A DNA stretch of 64,000 nt from Cantharellus purpuraceus (GCA_025174535.1 JALBUN010000048.1:1736001-1800000), one strand, 5' to 3'; positions 47,517-61,325 are shown, counted from the stretch's first letter. Translations and numbers: made by a program. The notes: generated by a model not told the origin, from the letters alone.

Positions 47517-48775
47517 TCATACATTGCATTTCCTTTTTCCCTTCCCCTTATCTACCTCAGGCTCCATCTCTGACTCATCATCACTCTCTACATCCAACAC
47601 CCAATCTTTCTCATCCCCCATGTCCAAATCCTCGTCCAAAGGGGCCATGAACTTCCACAACCGATGTAACTCGGCCGTTGGCTGACCCTCCAGAACCTCC
47701 TTCCGTTTCATCGTCTTCACCAAGTCCACTAGTAACCCCTCCGTCCGCTGGAGGTGCTCCAACTGTAGGTTAACCAGCCGGATAGTTCTGCTGCTGCCTT
47801 CTCCATCTCGCGCTTGTGAAGCTGGATCGCCAACCTCGTGACATGCAGCTCCTTCTTACCAGTCACCAACATGTGACTCTCTGCCTTACACCATATGACC
47901 CTCCAGTCCGCCTCCCGCTTCTCCGTATCAGCACTTGGGTACACCTTCAATGAAAAGACCACGACATTGAGATTCTTCTTAGTGGTAGCGGCATAGAGCT
48001 CCGCTCTTTTGCGAGCCTCAACCGCGGCTACCCAAGCCATCTCCTCGTAACAATTTGAAGTCAGATCCGGCTCCGCATCCGTCCTGACATCCACACCCAC
48101 CTCGGGTTCTGCATTTGCGTTGAGCTCCATATTGGCATCAGGATCCACCTCCGTTGCTTCATCTTCCTCAGCCACACCCAACCCAAACAATGGCCGTGCC
48201 TGCAGACGTAATGGCAAGTCCTCCGCAGTGACAGTTTTCAGACGAGTTGTCTCCGTCCATGTAATGGAGATGATGGAGACTTCAGGGGTCCCTGTCCATA
48301 TAGGCACACTCGGGCTTCCTGGACTGGTTGCCCCTGCCCCGGTCACCTCCTCCTCTACATCCATGGTGGCTTCTAGCTTGTGTGCCTGCTCCTCCACTTC
48401 CTTCAGTCTTGCGGCCTCCATTGCGGCCGCAAGTTCCTTGACCCTGCAGGCTCTCTCAGCCTTTGCTTCCTCCTCTTTCCTTCTCCGTTCCATCTCTGCT
48501 GCCTCTTTCCACTTCTGCTCCTCCTCCTCCTTCCGTCTCTGTTCCGCCTCCTCCTCCTCCTTCTGTCTCCGTTCCGCCTCCTCCTCCTCCTTCCATCTCC
48601 ATTCCTCCTCCTCCTCCTCCTCCTTCCGTCTCTGTTCCTCCTCCTCCTCCTCCTTCCATCTCCATTCTGCTTCCTCCTCCTCTTTCTGTTTCCACTCCTC
48701 TTCCTCTTCCTTCCATCAGGCCAAGAGCAACTGCTCAAGCTCAGCCATGCTCATGCTTGCCAGAGGGTTTGACAT
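47517..48775 (-). pseudogene. Family C antisense gene, copy 2, internally deleted
   Basis: Same gene as 25543-27258. It keeps the MSNPLASM start (TGA at 48716-48718 where copy 1 has CAA), a longer Glu-rich repeat block, the coiled coil, the linker and the EEMAWVAAVEARKRAELYAA helix, then loses the cysteine cluster in a deletion with frame change near 47.79 kb, and resumes with the leucine-rich helix and acidic tail (DDESEMEPEVDKGKGKRK). TATATAAAAGG is at about 48806-48816 on the - strand. It converges with pol, 152 bp between stops. Confidence 0.82.
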
Positions 48776-48916
48776 TGTTGAGGATAAGACCTCAATCATG
48801 CCCCTCCTTTTATATGTCTCCAGACCCCCAGTATAACTCCAACTGCACCCAACCATCTCACCTATTCAATCCATGAACATGAGGCCTCAGGGGCTCGGCC
48901 TTAAATGGAGAGATAC

Positions 48917-49431
48917 TGTTATGACTATATTCATTAACACCCAGATCCCCATCTGATCCACTCAGATCCCCACACATATGAAATCTATACTCCATTTGGA
49001 AACCACCATCTCCATCTACCTGTCCGATTGTCACCGCCGATTCCACCCATCCGTCTCCGGTTCCGATTGATGCATTAGCATCACCATAGGAACCCAGACA
49101 TCTGTCCCCATCTGACTCAGACATACTCATGTAAGGCTGTCGGCCTCGGAGACCCATCACCAGAGTAATTATTATTAGATTTCAAAATATGTATTTAAGT
49201 TGCCCGACTGGGGACTTCATTCCCCAGTTTGAATATCGAATCATGCCTAGTCCCTAAGTCCGATCCTAACTCTCTAAGTTGTACTCCATCTCCAAAATCT
49301 CAGACACCGGTATTAGTGAGGGCGCAGCACATAAGCTGAAGCCAAGACCGTTCCAACCCCCACAACGTACTCCGACTCCGACCCGACCTCCAACCCAATC
49401 TCCAACTCCCAATTGGACCTAGTGCGTAACA
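48917..49431 (+). repeat. LTR-C, 3' LTR of copy 2
   Basis: 515 bp, very similar to the 5' LTR but with scattered C/T and G/A differences, mostly at CpG. Preceded by AAATGGAGAGATAC. Confidence 0.92.
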
Positions 49432-49498
49432 GTCTTCCTTCTTAGCAACAAACTCTGAACTCTGATAACTCCCCTAGCATACATTAACCCTTAACAGA

Positions 49499-49983
49499 TT
49501 ACTTGTAAATGATGTTGCCTAGTGTCCAATGAACCTGGAATTCTAGACTTGTCTGGTTCACCCAACAGTGGCCCAATATTTCCTCTACACACCATTTGGG
49601 TTCATTCATCACCCATCCTGAAATTGTATTGCAGCTTTGTGTCATGATGAGGGAACTACACATTATTGTTGGGGATGGACTGTTGTAATAGCCCACACTG
49701 ATGGTTGGCACCAAATTATGTTCATGGCATTCAATTTGCAATTTTACAATGATTAAGTTTGCTACCATATAACACTGGAATTCAGTCCTGCAGTTATAAC
49801 TGGTAATGACTTCATGCATAGATAAGTACTTGATTTATGCTGGTGCAAATCGTACTGAAACCAAGCACCTTTTCCTAGTGAATAGATGGCTTGACCTGCT
49901 GACACTTCCTCAAACTCCCATAATAAATCCACTTCCAAAGCATCAACCAAGCTCTGGTATTGCACAATCAAATAGACAGGCAT
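49499..49983 (-). pseudogene. Chromodomain-like tail of another retroelement
   Basis: Frames read VYLIVQYQSLVDALEVDLLW, EEVSAGQAIYSLGKGAWFQY, then after a shift HEHNLVPTISV and VEEILGHCWVNQTSLEFQVHWTLG, the last resembling the chromodomain-like tail of fungal retroelement polyproteins (VEEIL-H-R...LEFQVHW-LG). Frames are broken and the rest of the element is absent. Family uncertain. Confidence 0.4.
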
Positions 49984-50073
49984 AATTGCTTGATATCAAT
50001 ATTTTCATAGTCCGTAATAGTCTACATTAATTACTATACTCCTAGTCCAATACAAGTATGATTGATATTCAAT

Positions 50074-53000
50074 CTACCAGAATGCACACCTGAATGCGTA
50101 TGCTTGTATCAAACTTTCTATAATATGTCCGAGGCTGCTCACCATCCTGAGAAGCATTGACACAGGTTCTCCAATGAGGTGGCCTCTTGAATCAGCCTCT
50201 CAACCTGCGCTTCTACCGATAACGTGATCTCCGGATTGAAGTCACGCCCTGTCTCTCATTTCAGTGAGTGAGGGAAACAAGAATGGAACGTGAGCGCGCC
50301 TGTCAGCTTGTGCTGTACTCTGTTGTACACGTGCAGTGCGCGTTCATTTCGCACCTCCTGTTTGGTACCCATATCACCTACAGCATCTGAAAGAACTCCA
50401 GTTGAGGTTAACAATCCCGGGTCGGGGATACTCATTTACCATTGAAAATCTCATTTTCATCGGCTTTGACTTTGCGGATAGGTCCCTGAGGATACCCGAC
50501 GCGTGCTAGTTGGTCCGTCGATGCATCTACAAGAGTGTCAGACTATAAAAAGGATAAACACTTTTCACACCTTCTTGCCGCACTTCGACTTCTGCTTGCA
50601 TGAGGCGCCAGCTGATCAATGGATCATAAACGAAAGCTTCGAGCACAGCCATAAGCGAATCTTTGTTGTCTCGCACAACTTGCATCGTGATTTCACAGGT
50701 GGTCTTGAAGCTTCCCTGGATTCCGCTCACCTTCACGAACAAGCGTACTAGTTGACTCGACGAGATCCCAGAACGTGACGCCGCGACGCACCTCCATAGC
50801 ATGTGTAAGCATACGGGTCAACCTAAACGGCACTGTTTCCGGGAACTTTTCACGATGCATAGCAACTTCGAAGCAATCTCCAAAATCGATATGAACCACT
50901 TTGCCAGTAGCTCTCTCTATGAGGATGTTGGAGGGATGCCGGTCGCCAAGGCCCAGAATATGGCCAACCATGCTGTTCACCGCGAGTGATCGAGTGTATG
51001 TGGCACGACGATCTAGCCAGGCCTCTGAATTCAAGCTTCGTAACCACAGCATGCGATAGAGATCTTGACCGGTCGTGTTATCTAGAGCATACTCGAATAC
51101 CTCGACCTTTTGCAATAAGGTGAGGAACTCATAATCCGGCGCCATCTGGTAAAGGATTCATGAGCCATGCCGCTGTGATGGAATTAGTCTAACCTGTAGC
51201 ATCAGCCTGTATTCAAGATTGAGGAGGATCTTGCGCGCATCTCGGTAGTCTCGGACCAGGACATGCAATGTATCACTCTCCATTACCCAGCCGAGAAGAC
51301 CAGCGTTGGGTGCAAGAGGTATGACCGGATAGCGTTGGATATGTAAACGTCGCTTGAAACTGTGAGTGTCGACAGACAGCAACGTGTTCACAAGACTGAA
51401 TAACTGCATCACCCGCTCATCCTGTCTCAAATCCTCGTGCCCTGAGGTATTATGTAAGTTCAGAACAGTCCTGTGGCGCTCGCCTACGAACCTTTGAGCA
51501 CGTATTGGTAATCTCGACCATCGTCACCTTTAAGAGAAAGCCTCCGTGGTCGTTGCTTAGATGCAATGACAGTCAACTTCGTGGCAAAGCTTGATATACG
51601 AATGATGGGTCTGCCACTCTGATAGGTTCCTGCGGTAAGGCATGGGTCATTAGCCATAGGCTTAGAATGAGGTACAACCAACCTGGGACAGCAAGCTCTA
51701 GATTACGTGCTTTTAGAAGCTCTGGCGAAACGTATTGAAGATCGAGTGTAGTTAGCTGTGGCAACTGCTTCTCGATCTTGCGAAAAATGCCATAGTAGAT
51801 GTCCCATGCTCGGTCTAGGTCACTAGTTTCTCCATACCGTAAGAAGCGCCGAGTCGCATCGCGTGCATCTTGAAGGTCACGTCCAAATACTTGGGCGAAT
51901 GACGTTTCACGAATAGTTGACGGTCCCTGTGAAATTATCAGTACGAACGGCGCATTTAAAGCCAACTCACCTTCTCAAGCATGTCGTGGAGAGGTTCCAG
52001 CACCGCAATCATACCTTCTGGATTCTTCTCTGTGAAGTATAGTCGGGATGCTTCTTCGAGGCCCTCATGCCATAACTCATGCCATAAGATTGCTACTCGT
52101 ATCAGCTCTTGGCTAACTGTCATCGCCTACAATGCCAGGTTAGTCGAGTTAGCCGCTAGAGATGAAAACATTGGTCTGACCTGTTCTACAATGGCAGCGC
52201 TATGTTCTCTCATGCGATCCATGATCGCAATGGCAGCATCTTGACGTGCGGCACTCGAGGACTTTGAGGCGACAGTCAGAGGATAGATGAGGGCTTGAGG
52301 ATGGTGCTTTCCAACGTCAATCAGAAGGAGGCTAATGGTCCGTCTGATGTTGACGGACGGTGTCTGAATGCGAGCGATAATCTGGAAGAAGGCTTTATCA
52401 ATTGAAAAATCCACAAAGGATTACATTCCCACTTGAGGTATGACTTCCAACCATGTGTCAACTTCCACCGAAGTGAAACCGCTACTCATGGCATGACTGA
52501 CGTCTTCATGAGAACCAAACTTAAACCATAGCGTCAGGAGTCGCAATATGTCTTGCAGTGCACTATCGTTACGCAATGCGATGGAACGGAAAAAGCCTGC
52601 GCGACGTCAGTCTGTAACAAGAAATTAAGATTGGACGTAGTACCTTCCACAGCCGAAGTCACATGTGTGACAAAGTTCTGAGCCGGAACCCCATCTGGGT
52701 GGCTGGCACTCTGAGCTTCCAGATGCCCAATAACCTCGAAGTTGGCGAGTGACCAAGTATGCCACGCTTTATACCACTTGGGGTCGGATTGAGTTGCAGA
52801 GTAGTAAGCTTGGAGGATAGCTTTGATATTGGACTAATAATAAACGCAACTGTCAGTTCAATACATGGGCAAGCATCCCATTTCACGCACTGAAGTCCAT
52901 TCGGCCTTCATTTCCATTTGCCACTCTCCCGCTTTGAGATAACAGCGGGCGAGAACCTTCGAGATCTCGCTTACTCGCTCCTGGTGGGATACTTTTGATT

Positions 53001-56000
53001 CTCCTGGTTTGATTGGAAGATCGCGCTGTAAAGCCTCGCAAAAGCCACGTAAAGCCATCAGAGCCTCATCACGGTCACCCCTGCCCCACATAAACTTAAG
53101 TTGAGCATATACGACATGAGGGCCAGCTTTATTTCTCTGCAAGATAAGTTAGGTGGAACGTTAGAAAATTATCCAGCATGTTGAATCTTACTGCATGGCT
53201 CGGCTGTGTCAAACTGTTGATAGTCTTTTCGGCCAACCACATACGGTCATTCTTGCGGCAAAGATTGGCAAACTTAATCCACATAGTAGGCTCTTCCTCG
53301 GAGCGTAGGACTAGCGCCCGGACCTGTAATATACGTTGCCATACCTCGACGTCAGGCTGACAACCTTGTAATCTGAGTCCACGGTTTGAGACTGCCTGCC
53401 CGGTAAAGAGACCAGCATGCTTACCTCTTTCTCCACGTTTTACGCAAGACATCTTGACGCTCCTGTTGATCAGCGAACTGTTTGTAAGCAATAATTTCCT
53501 CAAGTTCCGATAGCATTTGCGCCCGAACCATCAGGCTGAAAATTGATGTCAGCGCATATGTAGCATGATGTCTCAAATAAATCTATATGTACTTATAGGC
53601 ACGCCCAGGGTTCTCCCCCACGACAGACGTGAGTGCCGGATCTAATAGGTCTCGAGCTTTCAAAATCTGATTTGCGGCTTTTGTAAACTGATTGCGATGG
53701 ACTGAGAGTATCGCTCGATAGAAAGGACGATCTGGAGAGTCGCTGGGCATGACTCCAATGTAATCGTCCATCGAATCCCATTCACGTAAGGACCATGCGG
53801 CGGCTGCGGCCAAAGGTGCTATTTCCCGGCGACCTTCCGGCCCCGCATCCGTCCAGTGCTCATTCACCAAACTTGAAAGCCTGTCCCATTCGCCTAGAGC
53901 ATGCAAGCATCGCATCCTGCCAAGAACGACATCGGGTGCATGAGGGTCCTGTTCCGCCTTCATGTCGTATGCACTAAGGGCTTCCTGCCATCTGCCCAGC
54001 CGTTCAAACCACTCCTCGTGCTTGGAGACATCGTACTGCTCTCGCGCAACTGTCAATGTCCCCCAAGCAGCATCATGCTGTTGGAGTTTCGTATTTATTC
54101 CAATCAGGGCCTCTACAATTGTCGGTGTCGACTCTCGGAAGAACTCGAGCTCTTTGTAATGCAAGGCCTTGGCGTACGCGTGAAACTGAAGCGCATATTC
54201 TCCTAGCGTCCTGTTTTCGATGGGAAGCCTTTTATCCTCATGCTCCATAAATTCAGCAAGATTCAAGAGGACGTGGACTAGGTCAGATGGCATGTTTGGA
54301 TGGGTGATTGCACATTCAACGGAGCGCACAAGGTCGTCCTATGTTTCATATAAGCAATAACACATAGCTTTAATAATGACACCGTCACACCTGATACTGA
54401 TCGTACAGTTCACCCCAGCACGATAGGAAGGCAGCATTGAAGAGCTCCCGAGCAATCTGTGGATGGGCATCTAGCACATTCATGCACGAGCGTATTGCAG
54501 CCGATGGTGACTCCTTCATGAACTGTGCGGAGATCCTCTTAAACCATTCTTGCCAGTCATCCTTCGTCGTGACCTGAGAAACATCCCAGGCCTGTTTGAG
54601 ATGTTGTTGGTTTGGCGTCATTTTTGTCATTTCAGGAAGTCCAGAGAACTCAGAGCTTTTATGGTCCGATCTAAATGATGAAAGTCATTCGACCAATGTT
54701 GGCTTAACTTAAGCATGTACATACTGCTCCAATTCCAAGCTTGGAGCGGGAAGACGCTCGCCATTAAGGAGTACGCCGATGAGCTGATCGTATGTGTCAT
54801 GTGGTATACGGTAACGTAGAATGCACTGATAGTAATGCTCCCAAATCAATCATCAGAAAAAGTAACGTAACATACTTTATTGATGGTGGGTACGAAGATC
54901 GCAAAATCCGACCCTAATTGGTGAACGAGCGCACACAATGTGTCCATCACGGCCATGCGAAGTTCAGCATTTTGATATGATAGTACACGGACCAGTGGGT
55001 GGATTATGCGTGACGCATGGTCCGAAAAATTTACCCTCTGGGAAAGGCCCTCGATAGTCATGATCGCGGTCTTTCGTAGAAGGATAGATCCATCTGGTCG
55101 CTCGTACGATTTGACGATTACTGGAATAACAAGATGCATATACTCTTCGATATTAGAGCCAAATGTTAAGAACGCCTGGAAAACTTTTATCTGCGTTGCT
55201 GTTCGCTTATCAGTAAGCTCTCCCTCAAAAACCTTGAGTAGTCTGGGTAGGATGGATGGCAAGAAGGGTCGAAATTCAGCATCTAGCGCTTTTCCTAACG
55301 CTTCGACAAGAGTGACAAGGGGAAGTTGCAGAGACGCGGCGTCCCAAAGTTCGTTCACCAGGTCAAAAATTTGGGGCACAAAATTTCGAACGTGCTGCTT
55401 GATGATATCGATGAGGATAGCAACTTGCTCAAGGTGATGTTCCTGAAAACGGGCATTGGACGAACGGGTGACAGATGAAAACGCGGGGATGATCTGTTAG
55501 GCCAGCAGTGAATGAATATCTCTTCTAAGCCATCAATCGTATTATCAATCTGTCTGCTCACTTGCGGAAGGAAAGAAACACATTTAAGACCTTGAGTTTT
55601 GAAGATCGACATAATGGAATCAACAGCGACATGGTGTTGGTTGCTCAAGGACTGATCCTTCATAATTCCTAACAAAGCATCGATAGCCACCGTCTGGTAG
55701 TAGTCGTCTGACCCAGACGATGCCGCCACATGACTGACCGGAACAGCATTCACTGCCCGCGTTGGCGTTTCAAGAGCGGCATCTTCGCTTGACTTCACCT
55801 TTTTAGTGAGGTCAGTGTTCAAAAGGTTAGAAGCTGGAGCATACCTTGCGTCGATAAGGATCGATTGCACCAAGGATCCCCAAGACCCTGATAGTCTGCC
55901 GGCGCACGTTGGCTGACGGCTCCGACTTGAGGACACGTCCCAAAAGTGGCATCAACTGTGGATGTTCGATGATCGGACTAATGACATAGCTGGTATTGGT

Positions 56001-58768
56001 GCAAAGCTGCCCAAGGGTTAACAGGGCTGCCTCCCGCTTTGAGAGAGCTGCCGGATCACCGAGGGTTGAAAGAATAACAGACATGATTTGCGGAATGTGT
56101 GGTGCGAAATCTTCGCCGCCAACAGATGAGAGCTCGCCAAGGCACATCAAGACTTGACCCGCCACCACAGGGTTGGTGTCGTTTGCTTTCGGCAGTAAAA
56201 CTCTTAACATCGGGAGTGCATATGGCTTAATGAGCCGCTGTGTGGCGCTAGTTAAAAGGGTAAGAAGACGCGATGCCTCCTCGCGACTCCGTCTAGAATT
56301 GATATCATGTTAACGCAAATCGGGTTCCACAATTCAAATATACGAACGTGGTGGTGGAATATTCAAGCTCTGTGAGCAGTTGAATCAAGGCCTTACGAAG
56401 AGATGGCATAACATATGCCGGATTATGCATAGCCAGACGACCGATCAATGTAATCGCAAGAACACGATTGGTGAAAACTTCATCGTTTAATGCGATAAAT
56501 AATGACCGAACATATTCTGCCTGAGCCAAGTGTTTATCAAAGCGATCGTCCAATGATGAAAGCACAATTTGCCGAATGGTAGGATCTGCACAACAACATA
56601 ACGTTGAGACTCTACAGTGGAACGTCGGATTCTCAGACACGCACCAGGATCAGCTACGCCAACCGTTAATAGCTTATCTAGGACATCGCTAATGATCTCC
56701 ACGGAATGGTTGCTCGCTTGATAACAAATCGGATCCCGAACAAAGAGTTTGCAACAGGTTAATGCAGCTGCTTTTCGCACCTCTGAGTGGTCATCCTCAA
56801 GGTACGGCAGTGCAGCATTCCGGACAAACTCATTGAGAATGTGACCTGGTTTGCAGCATGAGACGAAAAGTACCTATATCAATACACTCACTACACACCA
56901 CTGAAGTCGAATGTCCCCAGTGTTGTCAGCGCAAGGCTAAGCGCTTCGGGGCTCTTGTTAACGGTTGCCGCCTGTGTCACATCTTAGACTGGATACAAAA
57001 CGAAAAATAAAAACATCAATCACTACCTCTTTTGCCGCCTCTGCACGTCCCAGAGCAGAAGGCGCACCCAGTGGCCTATAGGGCTGGCCAGTAAGAATAA
57101 TCGACAATAGATCAAGTAAACGATCTGAAACAGAAGTCTGTCAAGGGATAGAAGAAAATATCATTCAGCCATACCTTGAATCGTCTTTAAGAGAGGAGGG
57201 ATGTGTCGAGCTATAGACACGAGAGCTGACCGCAGCGGCTCGCTCAGGCCACATGAGAAAATGAGGTCAAGTTGATCGTGTAACAACTTGGTAAGGTTGG
57301 GTCCAACCGAAGAAGCCAGCATACCCATGCATTGGAATATAGGCTCCTCTGATGGCGCATTTTTTCTCCTTTACTGAGAAGTAAACAACATTTGACAATT
57401 AATTATCAAGAGTGTGACATACCCACGCATCTGTAGGGCTTGCTTGATATTGAGCATAATAGAATCTAAGAATGGCTTCATTTCGCTACCGACGGCACCA
57501 GAGACATGCCCAATGGCAATGTAGGCTAAATCCAACATAAATAACCTCATCAGAAACACACAACAGAACCATGCGCACCGATAGCACGTTCGCTTGGCTT
57601 ATCGAGTTGTGAAAGAAGGTGTGCCATTGCTCTGTGTAGAAAGTGTTCAGAGAAGCTTTGATTATCGTAGAGTGCAAATGTAGGGATCAGCGCGATCACG
57701 GTGCGTCGGATGAGGGTGTCTCTATGAGCTTTAAAGCGGAAAATAGTTTCCACATTGTCATGGAACGAATCTCTCATCGCCTAGGTAAAATGGTTAGTTG
57801 GTACCATACAGTATTGTTGTCAATTTATCAAACCATTCCAGCATGCAGAAGGAGTTCTCGATATGTCAAAAGTGATCCGTGGATGATTTCTACTTGGTTA
57901 GTCTTGAGACCCTGCGATGAATGTTCAACAAGTTTCACCAGAAATGGCTGGCTCCGAGACTGGCGTTCCCTTTGGGCCATTATATCTAGTAACTCGGCAA
58001 GAAGCTCTGCAGCACCTTCTCGTACATGCACCTGCATTGAACCTGAGAATGAATGATCGTACACGTAATGGGACATACCCTGGGATCTCTCAGAGGAAGA
58101 AGGATTTTGTCGAAAATGAGGGTGATGTGTTGGATGAAATACATGGGACTGTTCCGTGCCAGCTCCTTCAGGACTAGAACTCCAGCGTAGCGGCTTTGTT
58201 CAGTTTTGTCGGTTGATGATAACAACTCAATAGAGTCCGGCACTTCATGTTCTATGAAGCGCTCTCCTAAGACCTGATCACCAATTTTAGCAATCTTCCC
58301 GAGTGATTTCGATGCAGCCACCATGACGTTCAGATCAGGGTTTGGGAGGAGAGTGGTCAGATAATTGTAGAATCGAAAAAGATTCCTTCTGTTTTCTATC
58401 GTCTCTTCTTGGTCTACGTCCATGAGATGGTCTATCCCAAGTCTCAGGAAAAGTCTGAATTGACTGGAGGCAGCGTACCTATAGCAAGTATACCACCTAG
58501 CTTGTCGGTGCTGTTGTTGCTGTGGATGAGGTCGAAAAGCCTCCTGTTTATATGCTCATCCCAAAGCTTGGCAGATGCATCCGAATTCATGTCCGCAATA
58601 GCAGCTGTGACCTACATGTCGTCAATTCCTGCATGTACTGGACGCAACACAACTTACATAGCGCCTGAGCTCTCTGGCCGCTGCCTGGCGGATCTCCGGG
58701 CTCTTGCTTTTAAGAGTTTGGAAAAGCTGGTTGAGTATTTCATTCTGGTTTGTGGATCCCGACGACAT
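50074..58768 (-). CDS. TOR: TOR kinase (PIKK family), complete, 33 exons
   Basis: Growth-control Ser/Thr kinase, core of TORC1/TORC2. All exon phases agree, giving 2,347 residues. Exons: 58768-58658, 58611-58479, 58431-58079, 58031-57834, 57780-57579, 57525-57423, 57368-57175, 57124-57027, 56971-56899, 56845-56645, 56585-56348, 56292-55845, 55798-55562, 55493-54876, 54837-54725, 54670-54391, 54338-53593, 53535-53425, 53372-53192, 53136-52891, 52833-52644, 52596-52433, 52381-52181, 52126-51971, 51926-51683, 51629-51492, 51441-51194, 51145-50792, 50730-50571, 50526-50440, 50395-50300, 50248-50143, 50089-50074. HEAT repeats fill the first half, then FAT, FRB ([13 protein letters not shown]; Ser about 1840 intact, so probably rapamycin-sensitive), kinase (GLGDRHPSN, Asp about 2143; IDFGD, Asp about 2162) and FATC ([12 protein letters not shown]). 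Intron 31 begins GC (CAG|GCGCGC). The last exon has 16 bases. Confidence 0.96.
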
Positions 58769-59311
58769 AATGGTCAAGGTCGTCGGTCTGCTTCGCGCAC
58801 GACCTGAAGCAATGCGTGATTAGATTACCTAAGACGTAGCAGCACGGCAGCGCCGGATTATTCCGTCTCGACCCTACTAGGAGAAATCCCTTCCTTCGGA
58901 AGGGTGCCATGAACTTCGCCGTATACATTCCAGTTTCCAAAGTCAATGTCTATACAGCGGTCCTTGACACACCACCAGTGAATGACACACCGCTGATGAA
59001 ACTCGCACAATTTTGCTTGTATCCGTTATATATTTGATAAGGGAACTGTCTAGTAGTACCTATACATATGTCTTCCAAATTATAGGACCACACAACATCA
59101 TTGTTGCTGTGTAAGGCAATTACAAATGAAAAAGACCAAGTGTGTGGCAAGGCACCTTTGTGTACAAAATTGTTTCTTTTTGCACAAAAGAGTCAACAAC
59201 TTGGCTAATTCATCATGTAGAAAAATGGATTGCCAAAAATATGGTTTTTAGTTGAAGATATTTCAACTGAATCCTGAATTGCTATGATTTTTCAAAGTAT
59301 GGTGTGACATG
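58769..59311. promoter_or_regulatory. TOR upstream region with hairpin element (copy 3 of 3)
   Basis: CTAGGAGAAATCCCTTCC then TTC then GGAAGGG (58878-58904): a perfect 7-bp stem with a 3-base loop, 110 bp upstream of the TOR ATG. Nearly the same sequence stands before Sgf73. 58905-59311 shows no gene or repeat I recognise. Confidence 0.45.
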
Positions 59312-59644
59312 GCATGTAGTGTCACACACTGGGTCTGTTGGGGGGTCAGATCTTTGGGGTCAGAGTTGGAGTCATGGTGGTTGGAACAGACTTGGCTTCA
59401 GCTTATGTGCTGCACTCTCACTAATACCAGTGTCCAAGATTTTGGAGGTGGAGTACAACTTAGATAGTAGGATCAGACTTAGTGTTATGCACTGGGTCCA
59501 TCAGGGGTTGAATCCTTGGGGTTGGAGTTGGGGTTGTGGTTGTGGTGGTCAGGACAGACTTGGCTTCAGCTTATGTGCTGCACCCTCACTAATACCTGTG
59601 TCCAAGATTCTGGCAGCAGAGTACAACTTAGATAGTAGGATAAA
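59312..59644 (-). repeat. Two tandem partial LTR-C-like ends
   Basis: 59325-59482 and 59483-59644 each run from a CACTGGGTC start (the second TGTTATGCACTGGGTCC-like) through GACTTGGCTTCAGCTTATGT to a TACAACTTAGATAGTAGGAT end. They are diverged, truncated relatives of LTR-C in reverse orientation. Confidence 0.6.
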
Positions 59645-59829
59645 TGTAGAGTGTAAACTTTGACTTTAGAGTGTAGACTGGGACTTTAGAGCATTGACTG
59701 AAAACTTGTTGATTGATTCCAGAGGCAAAAACTAGTGCCCTTTTATATACAAATCCCCAAGGCACAATATGAGGAGCAAATGATGTGATATGATGCAAGA
59801 AATGCTGATGGGACATGCTGATGGGGCAT
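59645..59829 (-). repeat. LTR-B fragment
   Basis: Matches 24430-24600 of the reverse LTR-B copy (GAAAACTTGTTGATTGATTCC, CCCTTTTATATACAAATCCCC). Interrupted on the right by solo LTR-A. Confidence 0.7.
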
Positions 59830-61260
59830 TGTATGGGAACCACCTTTTCCCTATCAAATTCCATTTATGCAGCACCAATGTGCTATTCTTTGCTTTTTCA
59901 TTCCTAAATATCAGCATATATTTGATGCTTGTACCTGGAAAGGACTTATTCAAATATTCTCTATTTTTCCATATTTTTTCAGGAATATTCCATGCAGAAC
60001 TCGGCTCAGAATCATTTATTTCTGCTGTGCTACAGTTGTGGACCCATAGGCGCCCACAAACCTTCACACAGCCGGCTCTCCCCTTTTGGACCAGGCATTT
60101 GGCCTGAATTCAAGCTCAGATGTCTCTGATCAATAAATATTCTGTAACTTAACAACCACAGCCTCTCAGGGCACTATTTTCCGTGCAGATCATCACATGA
60201 CATGTGGCTATCCATGGCTGTCCAAACCAGTGCAGAAAACAGGGTGGACACCCTTCTTTTTGCCTGATCAGTGCCTAGTTCAGGGATCAGATCAGCTGAT
60301 GGGTGATCAAATCAGGTGATTGCCTTGGAATATTCTACCCCTTTCCATAACATTCTAGCTGTTTCCTTCTATTATTAGATAGAACTTTCCAGAACCATTA
60401 TTCAGCTCCTGATCAGTGTTAGTGCTGTGATCAGATCCTGTGATTGGCTTGGAATATTCTACCCCTTTCTTCCACCTTCCACAACCTTCCAGTAGTTTCC
60501 ATCTATTAATAGGTAGAATATTCCAGAAGCATTAGTCAGCCTCTGTAAATACAATATATAAGGAGGCCATTCTGCCTCTGAAAGAATAACATATCATCAT
60601 ATTCTACCCATCTTCTGCACACCAGTGTGACTAGAGTGACATACAGTGTCATCCTCTATCTCAGTAACTGTTGATTACCAGTTCAAGGATCTTTTACAGT
60701 TGTGTAACTGTACTTGATTGCACTCGAAGTAGTGATATTCCTGCTTTGGGCGTGAGTGTAGTATCTGCCTCACGTGACTATGAATCTACAGGGTGAGATT
60801 GTCTGTCAATAGTCCTGCCATTAGTGCTCTTGTTTAAGTTACTAGTGTGTACTGCCTTTGCAGAGCATTAGAAGCTTGAACTCGTGTGAAGCAGTTGCTA
60901 GACTACTTCACACATCGCTGTTACCCGCTTCTGAGTGCCACTGGTTGGACGGTTGGATTCATCCACCTACTTCCTTTAGCCTCTAAGTGCATTCCCTCTT
61001 TTTGGAATATCTGGACCCCTAAGCGTCCATGAACTCTAGACTCTGGAAGTCTTATTCATTTCTTGCTGCTAAGAAACGTATTACCTTTCTGCGTATAGTC
61101 TGCATTGACCAATACAAAGGATTGTAACCAAAGTACAAACGTTAAATCGTTTCTGGAGTTGTGCTGCAGCAGGGTTTGATATTCTTCTCAGCTGTTCATT
61201 CATGGAATTGTGGTGATTTAGAGTTTGCCCTAACACCATAATTTTGCGGGTTCCAAAACA
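59830..61260 (+). repeat. Solo LTR-A
   Basis: 1,431 bp, TGTATGGGAACC...TTCCAAAACA, flanked by GGCAT at 59825-59829 and 61261-61265. It carries TATATAAGG near 60.55 kb. It is the cleanest copy of the family in the window and lacks the minisatellite of the 11.6-kb copy. Confidence 0.92.
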
Positions 61261-61325
61261 GGCATGTTGTTACACACTAGGTCCTATGAGAGGTTGGAAC
61301 TTGGATTGGAGTCAGAGTTGGTGTC

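Larger units (their letters stand above)
42033..49431 (+). mobile_element. Gypsy chromovirus family C, copy 2, structurally complete
   Basis: 7,399 bp with target duplication GTCTT (42028-42032, 49432-49436). 5' LTR 42033-42545, self-complementary primer site 42548-42559, gag from 42578, pol to 47364, antisense gene 48775-47517, purine tract before the 3' LTR 48917-49431. It has every chromovirus part but is dead: thirteen in-frame TGA codons, one frameshift at the gag/pol junction (about 43677) and a 9-bp deletion in gag relative to copy 1. Confidence 0.93.
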
